Assembly: GCF_021295345.1 (NCBI RefSeq) | Contig: NZ_JAIMJB010000018.1 | Span: 39,987 to 103,986, forward strand | Source: Motilimonas eburnea | GTDB taxonomy: Bacteria; Pseudomonadota; Gammaproteobacteria; Enterobacterales; CBDFNC01 | Reading direction: 5' to 3' | DNA length: 64,000 bases | In this document: one piece after another, positions 40,685 through 50,300 of the stretch | How positions within the stretch are numbered: position 1 is the first letter of the stretch | Layout of the letters: each line of letters starts with the position of its first letter | Program-made: the position numbers and the translations under genes | The notes under the pieces: model-generated | Database searches by the model: none | What the model was told of the DNA's origin: nothing | What the model saw: only the letters and a program-made list of their open reading frames with translations

Positions 40685-41503
40685 ATGATGAGCGATAACA
40701 ACGAGCGTACCTATCCCATGTTGCTGGACTTTGTTCGAAAGCAGCCGGTGTCTAAAAACTTATTGCGCGTGACCGTGACGGGAGAAGACCTCAAGGGCTT
40801 TCCTGAAGATCAAAATGGCACCCATATTAAGGTGTTTTTCCCTAACCGTGAAAGTGGCATCCTGCAGCTACCGTACCGTGAAGGTGAAACCATCATCTGG
40901 CCCGAGCACAAGCCCGTGCCCAGAGCGTATACAGTGAGAAAATACCGCGCCGATGTCAACGAGCTGGATATTGACTTTGTTATTCATGGCACCGACGCCC
41001 CTGGCGGCGGCTGGGCATTTAAAGCCCAAACGGGATCGCAAATCGGCTTAGTTGGCCCAGCCGGCCCCGAGCCACTGATCCAACCGGCTGATTGGCACAT
41101 CATCGCCGGCGATCTGACTGCCGTGCCCGCCATCAGCGCGATACTGGAGAGCTTGCCAGCAGACACCCTAGGTTATGCCTTTATTGAAATCGATGATATG
41201 GCCGATAAACATGACATCGCCCATCCTCAAGGCGTAACACTGCAATGGTTAGTACGAGATGCCAACAGCGGTCAACACCTGTTAAGTAACGCCATCAGCG
41301 GCCTAGCTAAGCCACAAGGCGCGCAAACCCTATCGGCGTTTATTGCCGGTGAAAATGCCAGCGTGATAGCCTGTCGTAAATTGCTCAAAGAGGAGTACCA
41401 GCTAGCGAGAAAGAACATGTATGCCATTCCATATTGGAAACGCGGCAAAGACGAAGAGGCCTACCACGCCGAACGTCACGAAGTGATGGATGCAGAGTAT
41501 TAA
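40685..41503 (+). CDS. Siderophore-interacting ferric reductase, ViuB/VuuB-like
   Basis: 272-aa FAD/NAD(P)H siderophore-interacting protein (SIP family) that reduces the imported ferric siderophore to free iron in the cytoplasm. Visible are the FAD-binding PRAYTVRKYRADVNELDIDF, HGTDAPGGGWAFKAQTGSQI and the typical GPAGPEP, followed by IIAGDLTAVPAISAILESLP. The C-terminus YAIPYWKRGKDEEAYH is characteristic. Start ATG 40685 (or 40688) after AAAGG. Last gene of the operon; a REP-like element follows at 41524. Confidence 0.92.
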   Translation: MMSDNNERTYPMLLDFVRKQPVSKNLLRVTVTGEDLKGFPEDQNGTHIKVFFPNRESGILQLPYREGETIIWPEHKPVPRAYTVRKYRADVNELDIDFVIHGTDAPGGGWAFKAQTGSQIGLVGPAGPEPLIQPADWHIIAGDLTAVPAISAILESLPADTLGYAFIEIDDMADKHDIAHPQGVTLQWLVRDANSGQHLLSNAISGLAKPQGAQTLSAFIAGENASVIACRKLLKEEYQLARKNMYAIPYWKRGKDEEAYHAERHEVMDAEY

Positions 41504-41523
41504 TCTTTGATAATGCTGAAAAA

Positions 41524-41550
41524 GTAGGAGCGGCAGTCATGCCGCGATTT
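41524..41550. repeat. REP-like palindrome
   Basis: GTAGGAGCGGCAGTCATGCC followed by GCGATTT: a single head-up copy of the family at the boundary between the reductase operon and the toxin-antitoxin genes. Confidence 0.75.
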
Positions 41551-41606
41551 GCACCAGCCTATGCCGCTTAGTCGGATCTAACTTCTTAAAGCACGTTATA
41601 CTTTCG

Positions 41607-41954
41607 TTATTTGTATAGAATACAGTGGTCTACAAGCACTCTTTCTATATCTTGTCGTTGTGAGATGATGACGCTGCATTGTATTGTTGTCATCTCTTGC
41701 TCTTTTATTTTGTACAAGATGCGCAATCCATTGTATTTATATTCTCTTAGGGTTTTTATGCCAAGGTCTAATAGTGTGAGCGACAAGGGGGCTGCTAGGG
41801 GGTTCTCTTTGACAAGGTCTTCAAAATGTTCAATTGTTGCTAGTATCTTCTCTATGGCTTTGTCTTCTTCCATGTGATGAGCCATAAAACTAATTAAGTT
41901 GTTGGTCAGCTGTTCAAACGTTTCTGTATATTCAATTCGCACTTCTTGGTTCAT
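41607..41954 (-). CDS. RelE/ParE-superfamily toxin-like protein
   Basis: 115 aa from ATG 41954 (GGAGAGA precedes). The sequence LREYKYNGLRILYKIKEQEM and MTTIQCSVIISQRQDIERVL has the compact alpha/beta pattern of RelE/ParE toxins, where Arg and Tyr residues interact with ribosome-bound mRNA or gyrase. It overlaps the 3' end of a Phd/YefM-like gene by 23 bp, the usual antitoxin-first order. Target not predictable. It interrupts the siderophore locus. Confidence 0.72.
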   Translation of the reverse strand: MNQEVRIEYTETFEQLTNNLISFMAHHMEEDKAIEKILATIEHFEDLVKENPLAAPLSLTLLDLGIKTLREYKYNGLRILYKIKEQEMTTIQCSVIISQRQDIERVLVDHCILYK

Positions 41955-42213
41955 CAATATTCTCTCCAAGTTGAGATCTTTTTTTGGCCAATCTTTCCTT
42001 GAAGGTTTCACTTGTCATCACACGGTTGTTCTTATCGTCTTCTTCTGAGAAAGATATTAGCTTGAGCAGTGCGACTGCTTCATCTCTTTTTTTTCTTTCT
42101 TGGTAAGACTCTATCACATAGGCTGGTTTGCCGTTTTGTGTAATTGTCATGGGTTCTTCAAGTGCCAAGTTGGCTGCGTTTTTTTTCAAATAACTTATTG
42201 TTTCTATACGCAT
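41932..42213 (-). CDS. Phd/YefM-family antitoxin
   Basis: 93 aa from ATG 42213 (GGAGGA precedes), giving MRIETISYLKKNAANLALEE. PMTITQNGKPAYVIESYQER is the canonical Phd/YefM core, where the N-terminal half binds DNA and the basic C-terminal half wraps the toxin. The frame extends upstream to 42264 but without a ribosome binding site. Together with the downstream overlapping toxin it forms a self-regulated type II module. Confidence 0.85.
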   Translation of the reverse strand: MRIETISYLKKNAANLALEEPMTITQNGKPAYVIESYQERKKRDEAVALLKLISFSEEDDKNNRVMTSETFKERLAKKRSQLGENIDEPRSAN

Positions 42214-42423
42214 CTCGCGTGTCCTCCAGTTGCTCGGATCCAATTCTGTCATATCACCGTGCATTTAATTGGTTTATCACTAGCTGGTCATCCTAGTTAT
42301 CCTTATTATCCTATAGGTAGTATGTTAATAAGTCAAACTGTAGACTTTATATAGTCTAAATATGGTTCGGTGGTGAGGTTGTACATTTACCAGAACTGCG
42401 GTTTGTCATTAGGGAGGCGAACG

Positions 42424-43026
42424 TTGAATATTGCACTGTTTGATTTCGATGGAACGATCACGAATGCAGATATGTACACCAAGTTTCTGCACTTATCTGG
42501 AACAAAGCGAAGGGCACTACTGGGAAAAATAGTGCTGCTACCCTTTTTTATCCTTTATAAACTGGGTGTTATACCGGCCCCTAGAATGAGAACCATTGCT
42601 AGCTTTGTGGCCTTCTTTGGCCGGAATGTTGATGAGATCGTAGCTGCTGGGGAGAAATATGCTGAGGATATTGTGCCGAAATACCTTAGAGAAGTGGCTA
42701 TAAAAAAGCTGAATTGGCATAAAAAGAATGGCGATCAAATTGTTATCGTGTCTGCATCACTCGATGTGTATTTAAAACCTTGGTGTACTAAAAATGGGTT
42801 TTCCCTCGTTTGTAGTGAGCTTGAAGTTGACCGTGGTCGGTTTTCTGGACGTTATGTCAATGGTGACTGCAGTTGTGAAAATAAGCCGAAATTGATCCAT
42901 TCTAAGTTTGAACTAGAGCAGTACGAAAAAATCTATGCCTACGGTGATACAAAAGAAGATTTAGCCATGTTGAGTATGGCAGATGAAGCCTACTTTAACT
43001 GGCGGCACTACACTGCCGACGAATAG
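42424..43026 (+). CDS. HAD-IB family phosphatase (SerB/PgpC-like)
   Basis: 200 aa from TTG 42424 (GGGAGG precedes). HAD motif I is NIALFDFDGTITNAD, motif II the Ser in IVIVSASLDVYL, motif III Lys in CENKPKLIHSK, motif IV AYGDTKEDLAML. A hydrophobic cap segment IVLLPFFILYKLGVI occurs near residues 37-51. HAD-IB enzymes of this type dephosphorylate phosphoserine or phosphatidylglycerophosphate. Nothing ties it to siderophore synthesis, and it may have arrived with the neighbouring toxin-antitoxin pair. Confidence 0.8.
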   Translation: MNIALFDFDGTITNADMYTKFLHLSGTKRRALLGKIVLLPFFILYKLGVIPAPRMRTIASFVAFFGRNVDEIVAAGEKYAEDIVPKYLREVAIKKLNWHKKNGDQIVIVSASLDVYLKPWCTKNGFSLVCSELEVDRGRFSGRYVNGDCSCENKPKLIHSKFELEQYEKIYAYGDTKEDLAMLSMADEAYFNWRHYTADE

Positions 43027-43042
43027 CTCTTGTAGCAAAGCG

Positions 43043-43080
43043 GCAGTTAAACCCTTATCCATGATTAAGGGATTAACTGC
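43043..43080. terminator. Long hairpin between HAD gene and DHB ligase gene
   Basis: GCAGTTAAACCCTTAT pairs with TTAAGGGATTAACTGC with two mismatches over 16 bp. It separates two convergent genes and probably ends both transcripts. Confidence 0.6.
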
Positions 43081-43114
43081 GTTCCTCACAGATATTGCAT
43101 ACCGCAAGGCGGGC

Positions 43115-44746
43115 TCAAAGCTGTGCATACTCCTCTCTCAGCAGCTTCTTATTTATCTTTCCGACCGAGGTTTTTGGTAGGGCGTCGACAAACTTGATTA
43201 GATCTGGGATTTTGTAATCGGCAAGGCCGCTATCACGCAGGAAGTATTTGAGTTTTATCGGGTTAACTTCAGCGCCTGCGAGTTTGACTATTACCGCGCA
43301 GCTGCGTTCGCCTAGGTAGCTATCTGGGATTGCGATTAATGCCGCGTCATGGACGCCTTCATGGCGTAGCAGTTGGTTTTCGACTTCTTCTGCCGCTATC
43401 TTTTCGCCGCCGCGGTTGATCTGATCTTTATCTCGTCCCGTGACGATAATATTGCCGTCTGTGGTGAGTTTGACGATATCACCGGTGCGATAAAAGCCTT
43501 GTTGATCAAACGCGCGCTGATTGTGCTCGGGGGCTTGGAAATAGCCGCGGATGGTGTAGGGGCCTTGGGTCAGCAAAAAGCCTTCTTCACCCTCCGCCAC
43601 TGGGTGTCCGTCCTCATCGACTACCTTGACTTGGTCGTGAGTTGAAATCGGCCTGCCTTGGGTGGCAATGATAACCTCGATGGGATCATCCAGTCGGGTG
43701 TAGTTAACTAGCCCTTCAGCCATGCCAAACACTTGTTGTAGCTGGCAGCCCAGCTTAGTTGGCAGGGCTTTCGCGGCCGTTTCACTGAGTTTTGCCCCGC
43801 CAACTTGAAGCAAGGTTAGGCTACTAAGATCATGCTGGGTTGAAGGCGCGTGTTCCATCCAGAGTAATGCCAAGGGGGGCACTAGGCCAGAGACGGTGAC
43901 TTGATGGGCTTCAATCAGCTTGAACGCGGATTTTGGCGTGGGATCTTGGGTCAGTACCACAGTACCGCCAGCAAAGAACACGCCTAACGCGCCCGGTGAG
44001 CTTAACGGAAAGTTATGGGCCGCTGGCAAGGCGCACAGATAGCATGTGTGTTGGTTAAACTCGCAGATCTCATTGCTGCCAATTACGCTGTAGGCATAGT
44101 CGTTATGGGTGCGGGGGATCAGCTTAGGAGTGCCCGTGGTGCCGCCCGATAATTGAAAAAACGCCAACTCAGCTGCGGTTGCGGTTTGCTGTGTGTCGGG
44201 CTGTTGGTAGAGATCGGCGAGGGCGGTGAATCGTGCGTCTTGCAGATGCTCGCGCGCGCAGCGCACCACTAGGTGCTGCAGCGTGTTGGTTTGCGCCAGC
44301 ACTTGTTTGGCTAAGGCTTGATAGTCAAAGCCCGATTGCTCGCCATCAATTATGTAGGCTTTTGCCTTGGCGTGTTGGCAAAAATAAGCAATGTCAGACA
44401 AGCGATGGGCGGGCAAGGCGAGCACGGGGCGAATGCCTTTTTGCAGCAGCGCAAAGTAGCAAAAATAGAACTCGGCCACATTGGTCATTTGTAGCACCAC
44501 GTTGTCGCCCTTGGTGAGCCCCAAGGAGACAAAACCCGCCGCCAGTTGCGATATGCGCTCAGCCATTTGTTGATAGCTAAATTGGCGCTCACCACAAATA
44601 ATGGCGGTGGCGCTGTCAAACTGGCTAACCGCTTGTTGTAAATGATCAAACAGGGTTTGGTCTTGCCAATATCCTAGGCTGCGATATTGTTCGGCCAGCG
44701 CGGCTGGCCATGGGGTAAAATCAGAATTACTTGCCACCAGTGCCAC
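43115..44746 (-). CDS. entE: 2,3-Dihydroxybenzoate-AMP ligase, EntE/VibE-like
   Basis: 543-aa stand-alone adenylation enzyme (E. coli EntE 536). Motifs: FQLSGGTTGTPKLIPRTHND, HNFPLSSPGALGVFFAGG, VFGMAEGLVNYTRLDD, YRTGDIVKLTTDGNIIVTGR, and the catalytic Lys in PKTSVGKINKK. The aryl pocket has Ser (HNFPLSSPG) and Val (GLVNYTRL), the DHB-type pair, in contrast to the Cys/Ile of the other ligase at 37632. GTG start lies directly on the entC stop codon, so the two are one operon under the Fur site at 46065. Confidence 0.9.
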   Translation of the reverse strand: MALVASNSDFTPWPAALAEQYRSLGYWQDQTLFDHLQQAVSQFDSATAIICGERQFSYQQMAERISQLAAGFVSLGLTKGDNVVLQMTNVAEFYFCYFALLQKGIRPVLALPAHRLSDIAYFCQHAKAKAYIIDGEQSGFDYQALAKQVLAQTNTLQHLVVRCAREHLQDARFTALADLYQQPDTQQTATAAELAFFQLSGGTTGTPKLIPRTHNDYAYSVIGSNEICEFNQHTCYLCALPAAHNFPLSSPGALGVFFAGGTVVLTQDPTPKSAFKLIEAHQVTVSGLVPPLALLWMEHAPSTQHDLSSLTLLQVGGAKLSETAAKALPTKLGCQLQQVFGMAEGLVNYTRLDDPIEVIIATQGRPISTHDQVKVVDEDGHPVAEGEEGFLLTQGPYTIRGYFQAPEHNQRAFDQQGFYRTGDIVKLTTDGNIIVTGRDKDQINRGGEKIAAEEVENQLLRHEGVHDAALIAIPDSYLGERSCAVIVKLAGAEVNPIKLKYFLRDSGLADYKIPDLIKFVDALPKTSVGKINKKLLREEYAQL

Positions 44747-45928
44747 CTAAGCCGTTAGCAAATCTTGTAGTTGGATGCCAGCGGCGGTCAGTATGGTATT
44801 CATTTTAGCACCGGTTTCATCCAATTCGCTTTGAGGGTGAGATTCATTGACTATGCCAGCACCGGCGAACACCTTCATTTGGCGTTTTTGGACCTCGGCG
44901 CAGCGGATCGTCACCACCCATTCACCATTACCTCTTGAATCACACCAGCCCACCATGCCGGTAAAGTAGCCGCGATCAAATAGCTCTAGCTTGCTGATGG
45001 CGTCGTAGGCTTTCTCTCTTGGGTAACCACAAACGGCTGGGGTGGGGTGTAACTCGGCGGCGACCTTTAACACATTGGTTGCCGGGTCATTCACTTGTCC
45101 TTCCAGTACGGTCGAAAGGTGCAGCATGGTTTTGGTTTCGATCACCGAAGGCACCATAGGCGTGTATAGGTTGTGACAGTATTTGCTCATCACGCGCTCG
45201 ACTTCTTCCACTACTAAGCCGTGTTCATACAGATCTTTGTTGGTGTTGAGTAGTGAGTTGATCGAGTCGCTATTTTGTTCGTCAGACTCGGAGCGAGGGC
45301 GCGAGCCGGCCAAGGGATTTGAAATGAGATGGCTGCCTTTTTTGGCTACCAATAGCTCAGGACTCGCCCCCATTAGTTTGTGCTCTGCACCGATACTTGC
45401 AGCAAAGGTATAGCCCTTTGCATTGATGGATAATAGGTTGCGTAATAGGGCTGGCTGTTGGATATCTGTGTCGGTAGCAACCTCGACAGCGCGAGACAGC
45501 ACCACCTTAGAAAGCTCCTTGCTGGCAAACATGTCCAGCAGGTTTGATACCCCTTGCTTATAGTGATTGCCGTTGGGCGAAGAAACTATGCGCGCTTGGG
45601 CCGTTGCAAGCGAATTGGGCCGCAGGGCGCGGGTGCTACTGGAAACAAACAGCTGCTCGGGAATAATAAACTTGGTCGGGTTTTTTTCGTTAAATGGCAC
45701 CATGCCAAACAGAACCGGATTATCAGATTCGGATTTTTTCGCGGCTTGTAACATTGCGTTGGCTTTATCGGCTAATGCTGAAAACGCGATGGGCTGGTGG
45801 ATTTCATCTAGTACACCCTTGCCCAGCATGGTGTTGTTAGGAGAAGCGAAAAAAAACGGAGAAGACACGAGCTCGTTGTCTAACAGTTCACTTTCCATCT
45901 TTGAATAACCTATCACTTCACGTTTCAT
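44747..45928 (-). CDS. entC: Isochorismate synthase, EntC-like
   Basis: 393-aa chorismate-binding enzyme converting chorismate to isochorismate, the common precursor of both salicylate and DHB here. Motifs: [90 protein letters not shown] and [19 protein letters not shown]. The ATG at 45928 follows AGAGGGA. It is first gene of entC-entE, divergent from entA. Confidence 0.93.
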   Translation of the reverse strand: MKREVIGYSKMESELLDNELVSSPFFFASPNNTMLGKGVLDEIHQPIAFSALADKANAMLQAAKKSESDNPVLFGMVPFNEKNPTKFIIPEQLFVSSSTRALRPNSLATAQARIVSSPNGNHYKQGVSNLLDMFASKELSKVVLSRAVEVATDTDIQQPALLRNLLSINAKGYTFAASIGAEHKLMGASPELLVAKKGSHLISNPLAGSRPRSESDEQNSDSINSLLNTNKDLYEHGLVVEEVERVMSKYCHNLYTPMVPSVIETKTMLHLSTVLEGQVNDPATNVLKVAAELHPTPAVCGYPREKAYDAISKLELFDRGYFTGMVGWCDSRGNGEWVVTIRCAEVQKRQMKVFAGAGIVNESHPQSELDETGAKMNTILTAAGIQLQDLLTA

Positions 45929-46064
45929 AACAGATCCCTCTTGATATATAGATGGTGATGACGATGCACCTAGGTCTGCGATGACCCAAATCGGCTTTGG
46001 TTGTGCATTTTTTCATCGGCTTGCTTATTTTGGGCTGTAAGATTACATTTATCGACAATTAAAT

Positions 46065-46087
46065 GCTAATGATAATAATTGTTATTA
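46065..46087. promoter_or_regulatory. Fur box in the entC-entA divergent promoter
   Basis: GCTAATGATAATAATTGTTA matches the Fur consensus well in its first 12 bases, with an A/T-rich imperfect second half. Confidence 0.7.
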
Positions 46088-46192
46088 AGCATTAATTTTT
46101 TAATTGGTGCCTTGTTATCGGTTGCTGTTAGGCGTTTAAAACATGCGAATCAAGGCTTTTATTTATTATATTTCATATGGTTATATTTTTTC

Positions 46193-46978
46193 ATGGATGG
46201 ATTTTTAACTGGGCAGCATGTTTTGCTGACAGGGGCTGCCAAGGGGATAGGGTTGAGTACTTTGGCACATTTACTCGACGCTGGCGCTAAGGTGCTGGCA
46301 ACGGATATTGATGATCGATTGTTAGCGAGCCAATCCCGTGCGCTGGCCAGCCGTTATTCAGGCCAGTTACGCGTAGCCAAGCTGGATCTGTCCCAACCCG
46401 ATCAAGTGATATTAAGTATTCAACGCTGGGCAGCTGAGTATGGCGAGTTTGATCATCTGGTGAGCTGTGCTGGCATTCTGCATTTAGGTGCGCTTTGCGA
46501 TATGCCTCATCAGCAAATAGAGCAAACCTTTATGGTGAATTCATTTGGCGTACTGGCTGCAATGCAAGGAGTGGCCAAGGGCATGAAGCAGCGGGGCAAG
46601 GGCAGCATGGTCATAGTAGGCTCAAATGCCGCCAATACCCCCAGAGCCAATATGGGGGCTTATGCAGCATCGAAAGCGGCGCTGCACATGTTGGTGAAAT
46701 CCATTGGCATTGAACTCGCGCCATTGGGGATCCGTTGTAATATTGTTAGCCCTGGCTCAACTCGAACCGAAATGCAGTTGCAGCTTTGGCATGAAAACTA
46801 CGGTGAAGCTCAGGTGATCGCCGGTGATGCCAAACAGTTTCGTTTGGGTATTCCCTTGAATAAGATCGCCGAGCCCAAGGACATCGCCCAAACCATCTTG
46901 TTCCTCATGTCCGATGCTGCTAACCACATTACCATGCACGACCTTCGTGTGGATGGCGGCGCAACCCTTGATCATTAG
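46193..46978 (+). CDS. entA: 2,3-Dihydro-2,3-dihydroxybenzoate dehydrogenase, EntA-like
   Basis: 261-aa short-chain dehydrogenase oxidising 2,3-dihydro-DHB to 2,3-dihydroxybenzoate with NAD+. NAD motif VLLTGAAKGIGLSTLAHLLD, CAGILHLGALCDMP, the catalytic [20 protein letters not shown] with YxxxK, and SPGSTRTEMQLQLW. MDGFLTG at 46193 is taken as start because the upstream frame (to 46079) runs through the Fur box; no clear ribosome binding site is visible. The REP cluster and NRPS gene follow. Confidence 0.92.
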   Translation: MDGFLTGQHVLLTGAAKGIGLSTLAHLLDAGAKVLATDIDDRLLASQSRALASRYSGQLRVAKLDLSQPDQVILSIQRWAAEYGEFDHLVSCAGILHLGALCDMPHQQIEQTFMVNSFGVLAAMQGVAKGMKQRGKGSMVIVGSNAANTPRANMGAYAASKAALHMLVKSIGIELAPLGIRCNIVSPGSTRTEMQLQLWHENYGEAQVIAGDAKQFRLGIPLNKIAEPKDIAQTILFLMSDAANHITMHDLRVDGGATLDH

Positions 46979-46988
46979 CAGCAGTTTG

Positions 46989-47145
46989 GTAGGAGCTGCA
47001 GTTTTGTGGGAGCTGTAGTTTGTAGGGGCTGCAGTTTTGTGGGAGCTGCAGTAATGCAGCGATTAATTGAAAGACCAAATCGCCCAATGACTGGGGCTCC
47101 CACAAGATAGAAAGACCAAATCGCCCCATGACCGGGGCTCCTACT
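46989..47145. repeat. REP-like cluster with four tandem heads and two inverted copies
   Basis: Four heads in direct tandem with 16-17 bp period (GTAGGAGCTGCAGTTTT, GTGGGAGCTGTAGTTT, GTAGGGGCTGCAGTTTT, GTGGGAGCTGCAGTAATG), the last completed by CAGCGATT. Two inverted copies follow (AAATCGCCCAATGACTGGGG and AAATCGCCCCATGACCGGGG, each ending GCTCC). It fills the gap between entA and the NRPS gene. Confidence 0.8.
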
Positions 47146-47202
47146 GGATTTTTCCTCCACAAAATTGCCTCCCAAATCCCCCCTGATGGTAAATACAACA
47201 TG

Positions 47203-47222
47203 AAAATGATAATGGTTATTGT
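47203..47222. promoter_or_regulatory. Fur box upstream of the NRPS gene
   Basis: AAAATGATAATGGTTATTGT agrees with GATAATGATAATCATTATC over most positions. It is about 80-100 bp before the NRPS start. Confidence 0.7.
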
Positions 47223-47300
47223 TAATATTCATTGCAATTGATAACCGAGTATTGGCTGTGCCCAATTTAGCCTTGTGGCGCATTTAATGGATTAAAGAGT

Positions 47301-50300
47301 GTGGAAAGAAAGATGAGAGAGTTGACGACTGTACAAGCTGCTTACCTAGTTGGCAGACAATCAGGTCAATCCATGGGTGGGGTAGCGGCCCATATTTATG
47401 CCGAGTTTGACGGTGAGCATCTAGATCAAGCTAGGTTGGCACAGGCCGTTACTAAGCTGTTTACCCAGCATCCTATGTTGCGTATGCAGATAACGCCAGA
47501 AGGTCAGCAAACCATCGCGCCTTTGTCCTCTATTCATCAACTCACGGTCGATGATATTGAGCATCTCTCGCCAGAAGACACGCGTGCTTTTTTGAACAAT
47601 AAGCGCGTAGCCATGACCGATCAGCAATTGGATTTGAGCCAAGGACAAGGGGCGCAAATCAGCCTGACGCGCCATGCCAATGGCCAATGTCGCTTGCATA
47701 TCGATGTGGATATGATGGCCGTTGATGCGCAGAGCTTTCGCATCTTAGTCGCCGATTTGGCGCGTTTCTATCATGAGCCTGCGACAAACTGTGAAGCACC
47801 ACAAGGGGTTTCCTTTTTTGACTATTTAGACCAGCAGGCAGCAGACAGCTACCTGATTGCGAAAAGGAAAGCGGATAAAGCTTGGTGGCAAGGGCAATTA
47901 GCTAAGGTGGCCGATGCCCCTAGCTTGCCTTATGTGAGTGAGAGCATAGACCGCCAGCATGGCCATAGTCAGCGCTTTACTCATTTATTTACATCGACAG
48001 AAAGAGCCGCCATTGAAGGGCTAGCCAAGCAGCATCACCTTACCTTAACCCAGTTATTTTTGGCCTTGTTTTCCCAAGCCGTAGGCAGTGCGTGTGATAA
48101 GCCCAGCTTTCGTTTGAATGTGCCGACCTTTCATCGCGGCTTTTATACCCAAGATGTGGATTCGACCATAGGCGATTTTTCCAATTTGTTGATTTACAGT
48201 GCCAGTTTACGCGCCCAGGAATCGACCTTACAGCTGTGTCGACGCACCGCTAATCAATTAAATCAATTGCTTAATCACGAAAGTTATTCTGGCGTATCGG
48301 TGATGCGCGATCTATCGCGGTTGCACGGCACGGTGCAGGCATCGCCCATCGTCTTTACTTCGGGCATGGACATAGCTGGCGATAACTTGTTTGCTGATGA
48401 GGTGACGCAGGCATTTGGCAAGATGAACTGGGTGATTTCGCAAAGTGCGCAGGTCACCTTAGATGCGCAGATTGCCCCGGCTTATGACGGTATTTTCGTT
48501 AACTGGGATGTCCGTATGGATGTGTTTCCAGACGGCTTTGTCGATACCTTGTTCAACAAGTTTATCGCCATGGTGCAAGCCTTGGCTGGCGATCCGCAAA
48601 GCATACATCACACCTTAGAGCACACCTTGGCTCAGCTTGGCTTTGCGTGTCCTGCTTTGCCATTACCGAGTTCGGAGCCTAAGCCACTCACCGAGCTGCA
48701 AAAATCATATTTACTGGGTCGCTCGACCCATATCCCGATGGGCGGCTGTGCGATGCATGAATTTAGAGAATATCGCGGCCAAATCGACCCTGTTGTGGTG
48801 GAAACGCGACTGCGACATTTGGTGGCCAAATACCCCGCCCTGCGCACCCATATCGATGACGTTAGATTAGTGCAATATGTATCGGCAGAGCCTGTGCTGA
48901 ATTATCAGTGCCATGACCTACAGCACTTAGCGATTGACGCCGCGTTGCAACAGGTGGACGCGATCCGCCAAGCCAGTAACCATGCTAAACATGAGCTGTC
49001 TAAATCGCCTTGGTCGGTGACGGTGATCCAACTGCCCGCATCGGATTTAGCTTATCAAACCTTAGTATTTACCAGCTTTGATGCGTTGATTGTTGATGGC
49101 CGCACTCATTCGCTGATCTTATCCGAGCTACTGCAAAAGGAAGCTAATCAAGGCCATGGATTAACAACAGGCTTTGCCAATGGTCAAACTCATCCTCCCG
49201 CGACAACACCTGATAGTGCCAAACGCCAAGCTGATGAAGCCTATTGGCTCGATAAGCTGAACCCAGAGTGCGCGCCGCCAGCGCTGCCGTGGAAGCAGCG
49301 CCTTGATCAGATCACAGGGTCGCGCTATCAGCGTGAAAGTATCGTGATTGATAAGTCGCGATTAACCCAACTGACCATGGTGGGGGCTACCCATAGCTTG
49401 TTTTTAAACTCGACGCTATCGGCGTTGATCCTTGAAGGCATGTCTTATTGGACCTCAGAACAAGAGATGCGAGTTGGCTTTCCCGTTGCCATTCCACAAA
49501 GTGATCGCCCGTTAGGTAACGATTCGACCTTTGTGATGTTGGAATACCGCAAGAATGAAGGTAGTTTATTAGAGCGCGCGCAAGGCATGCAAAATGACAT
49601 GTTAGAAGCGCTAGAACACCTTGATTTTTCTGGCATAGATATCAACCGCCAGCTGATTAATTCGCGCTCAAGCGCACTGGCGTTACCCGTTGTGCTGACC
49701 AATGGCCTAGCTTGGCATACCTTATCGGCCCAAGACGACTTAGTCTTCTTTGATGGCATCACCCAAACTCCTCAGGTTGCCTTAGATATCCGGCTCAATT
49801 TCGATGAGCACAAGAACCTAGTATTAAGCTTTGACTACGCCGTTGAGGCGTTAGAGCAGAAGGTGGTGGTGGCGATCCTTGGTGCCATTGAACGCCATAT
49901 CCAAGCCTTATGTGACACCCAAAGTTTTGCGATCGCTTCCCATCAGGTGCTGAACCTTGATCACTATAAGCTAAACCGTGATAGCAACGAATTTGCATGC
50001 TCGCAGTTTTTAGCCAAGATAGCGGATAACCTAGGCGCAAATGCCAGCGCTGACATCGCGATAATTTGTGGCGAGCGCCAGATCAGCTATCAAGACTTTG
50101 GCGCCGATGTGCATAAAGTGATGCAACACTTGGCCCATTTAGGCTTAGGGCAAGGCGATGTGCTGGCGATTTGCTTACCAAAAAGCCCAGAGCATTTGGT
50201 GATGGCCCTAGCGTGTTCCCTGTCTGGCATTATCTGGGTACCGATTGATGCGTCGTCACCCGAAGGACGTTTGGATTACTTACTCAGTAATTGTAATGCC

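Noticed and set aside
46989..47145. Short repeated heads considered as a CRISPR array
   Set aside because: There are no unique spacers of constant length, and the repeats match intergenic REP elements elsewhere.
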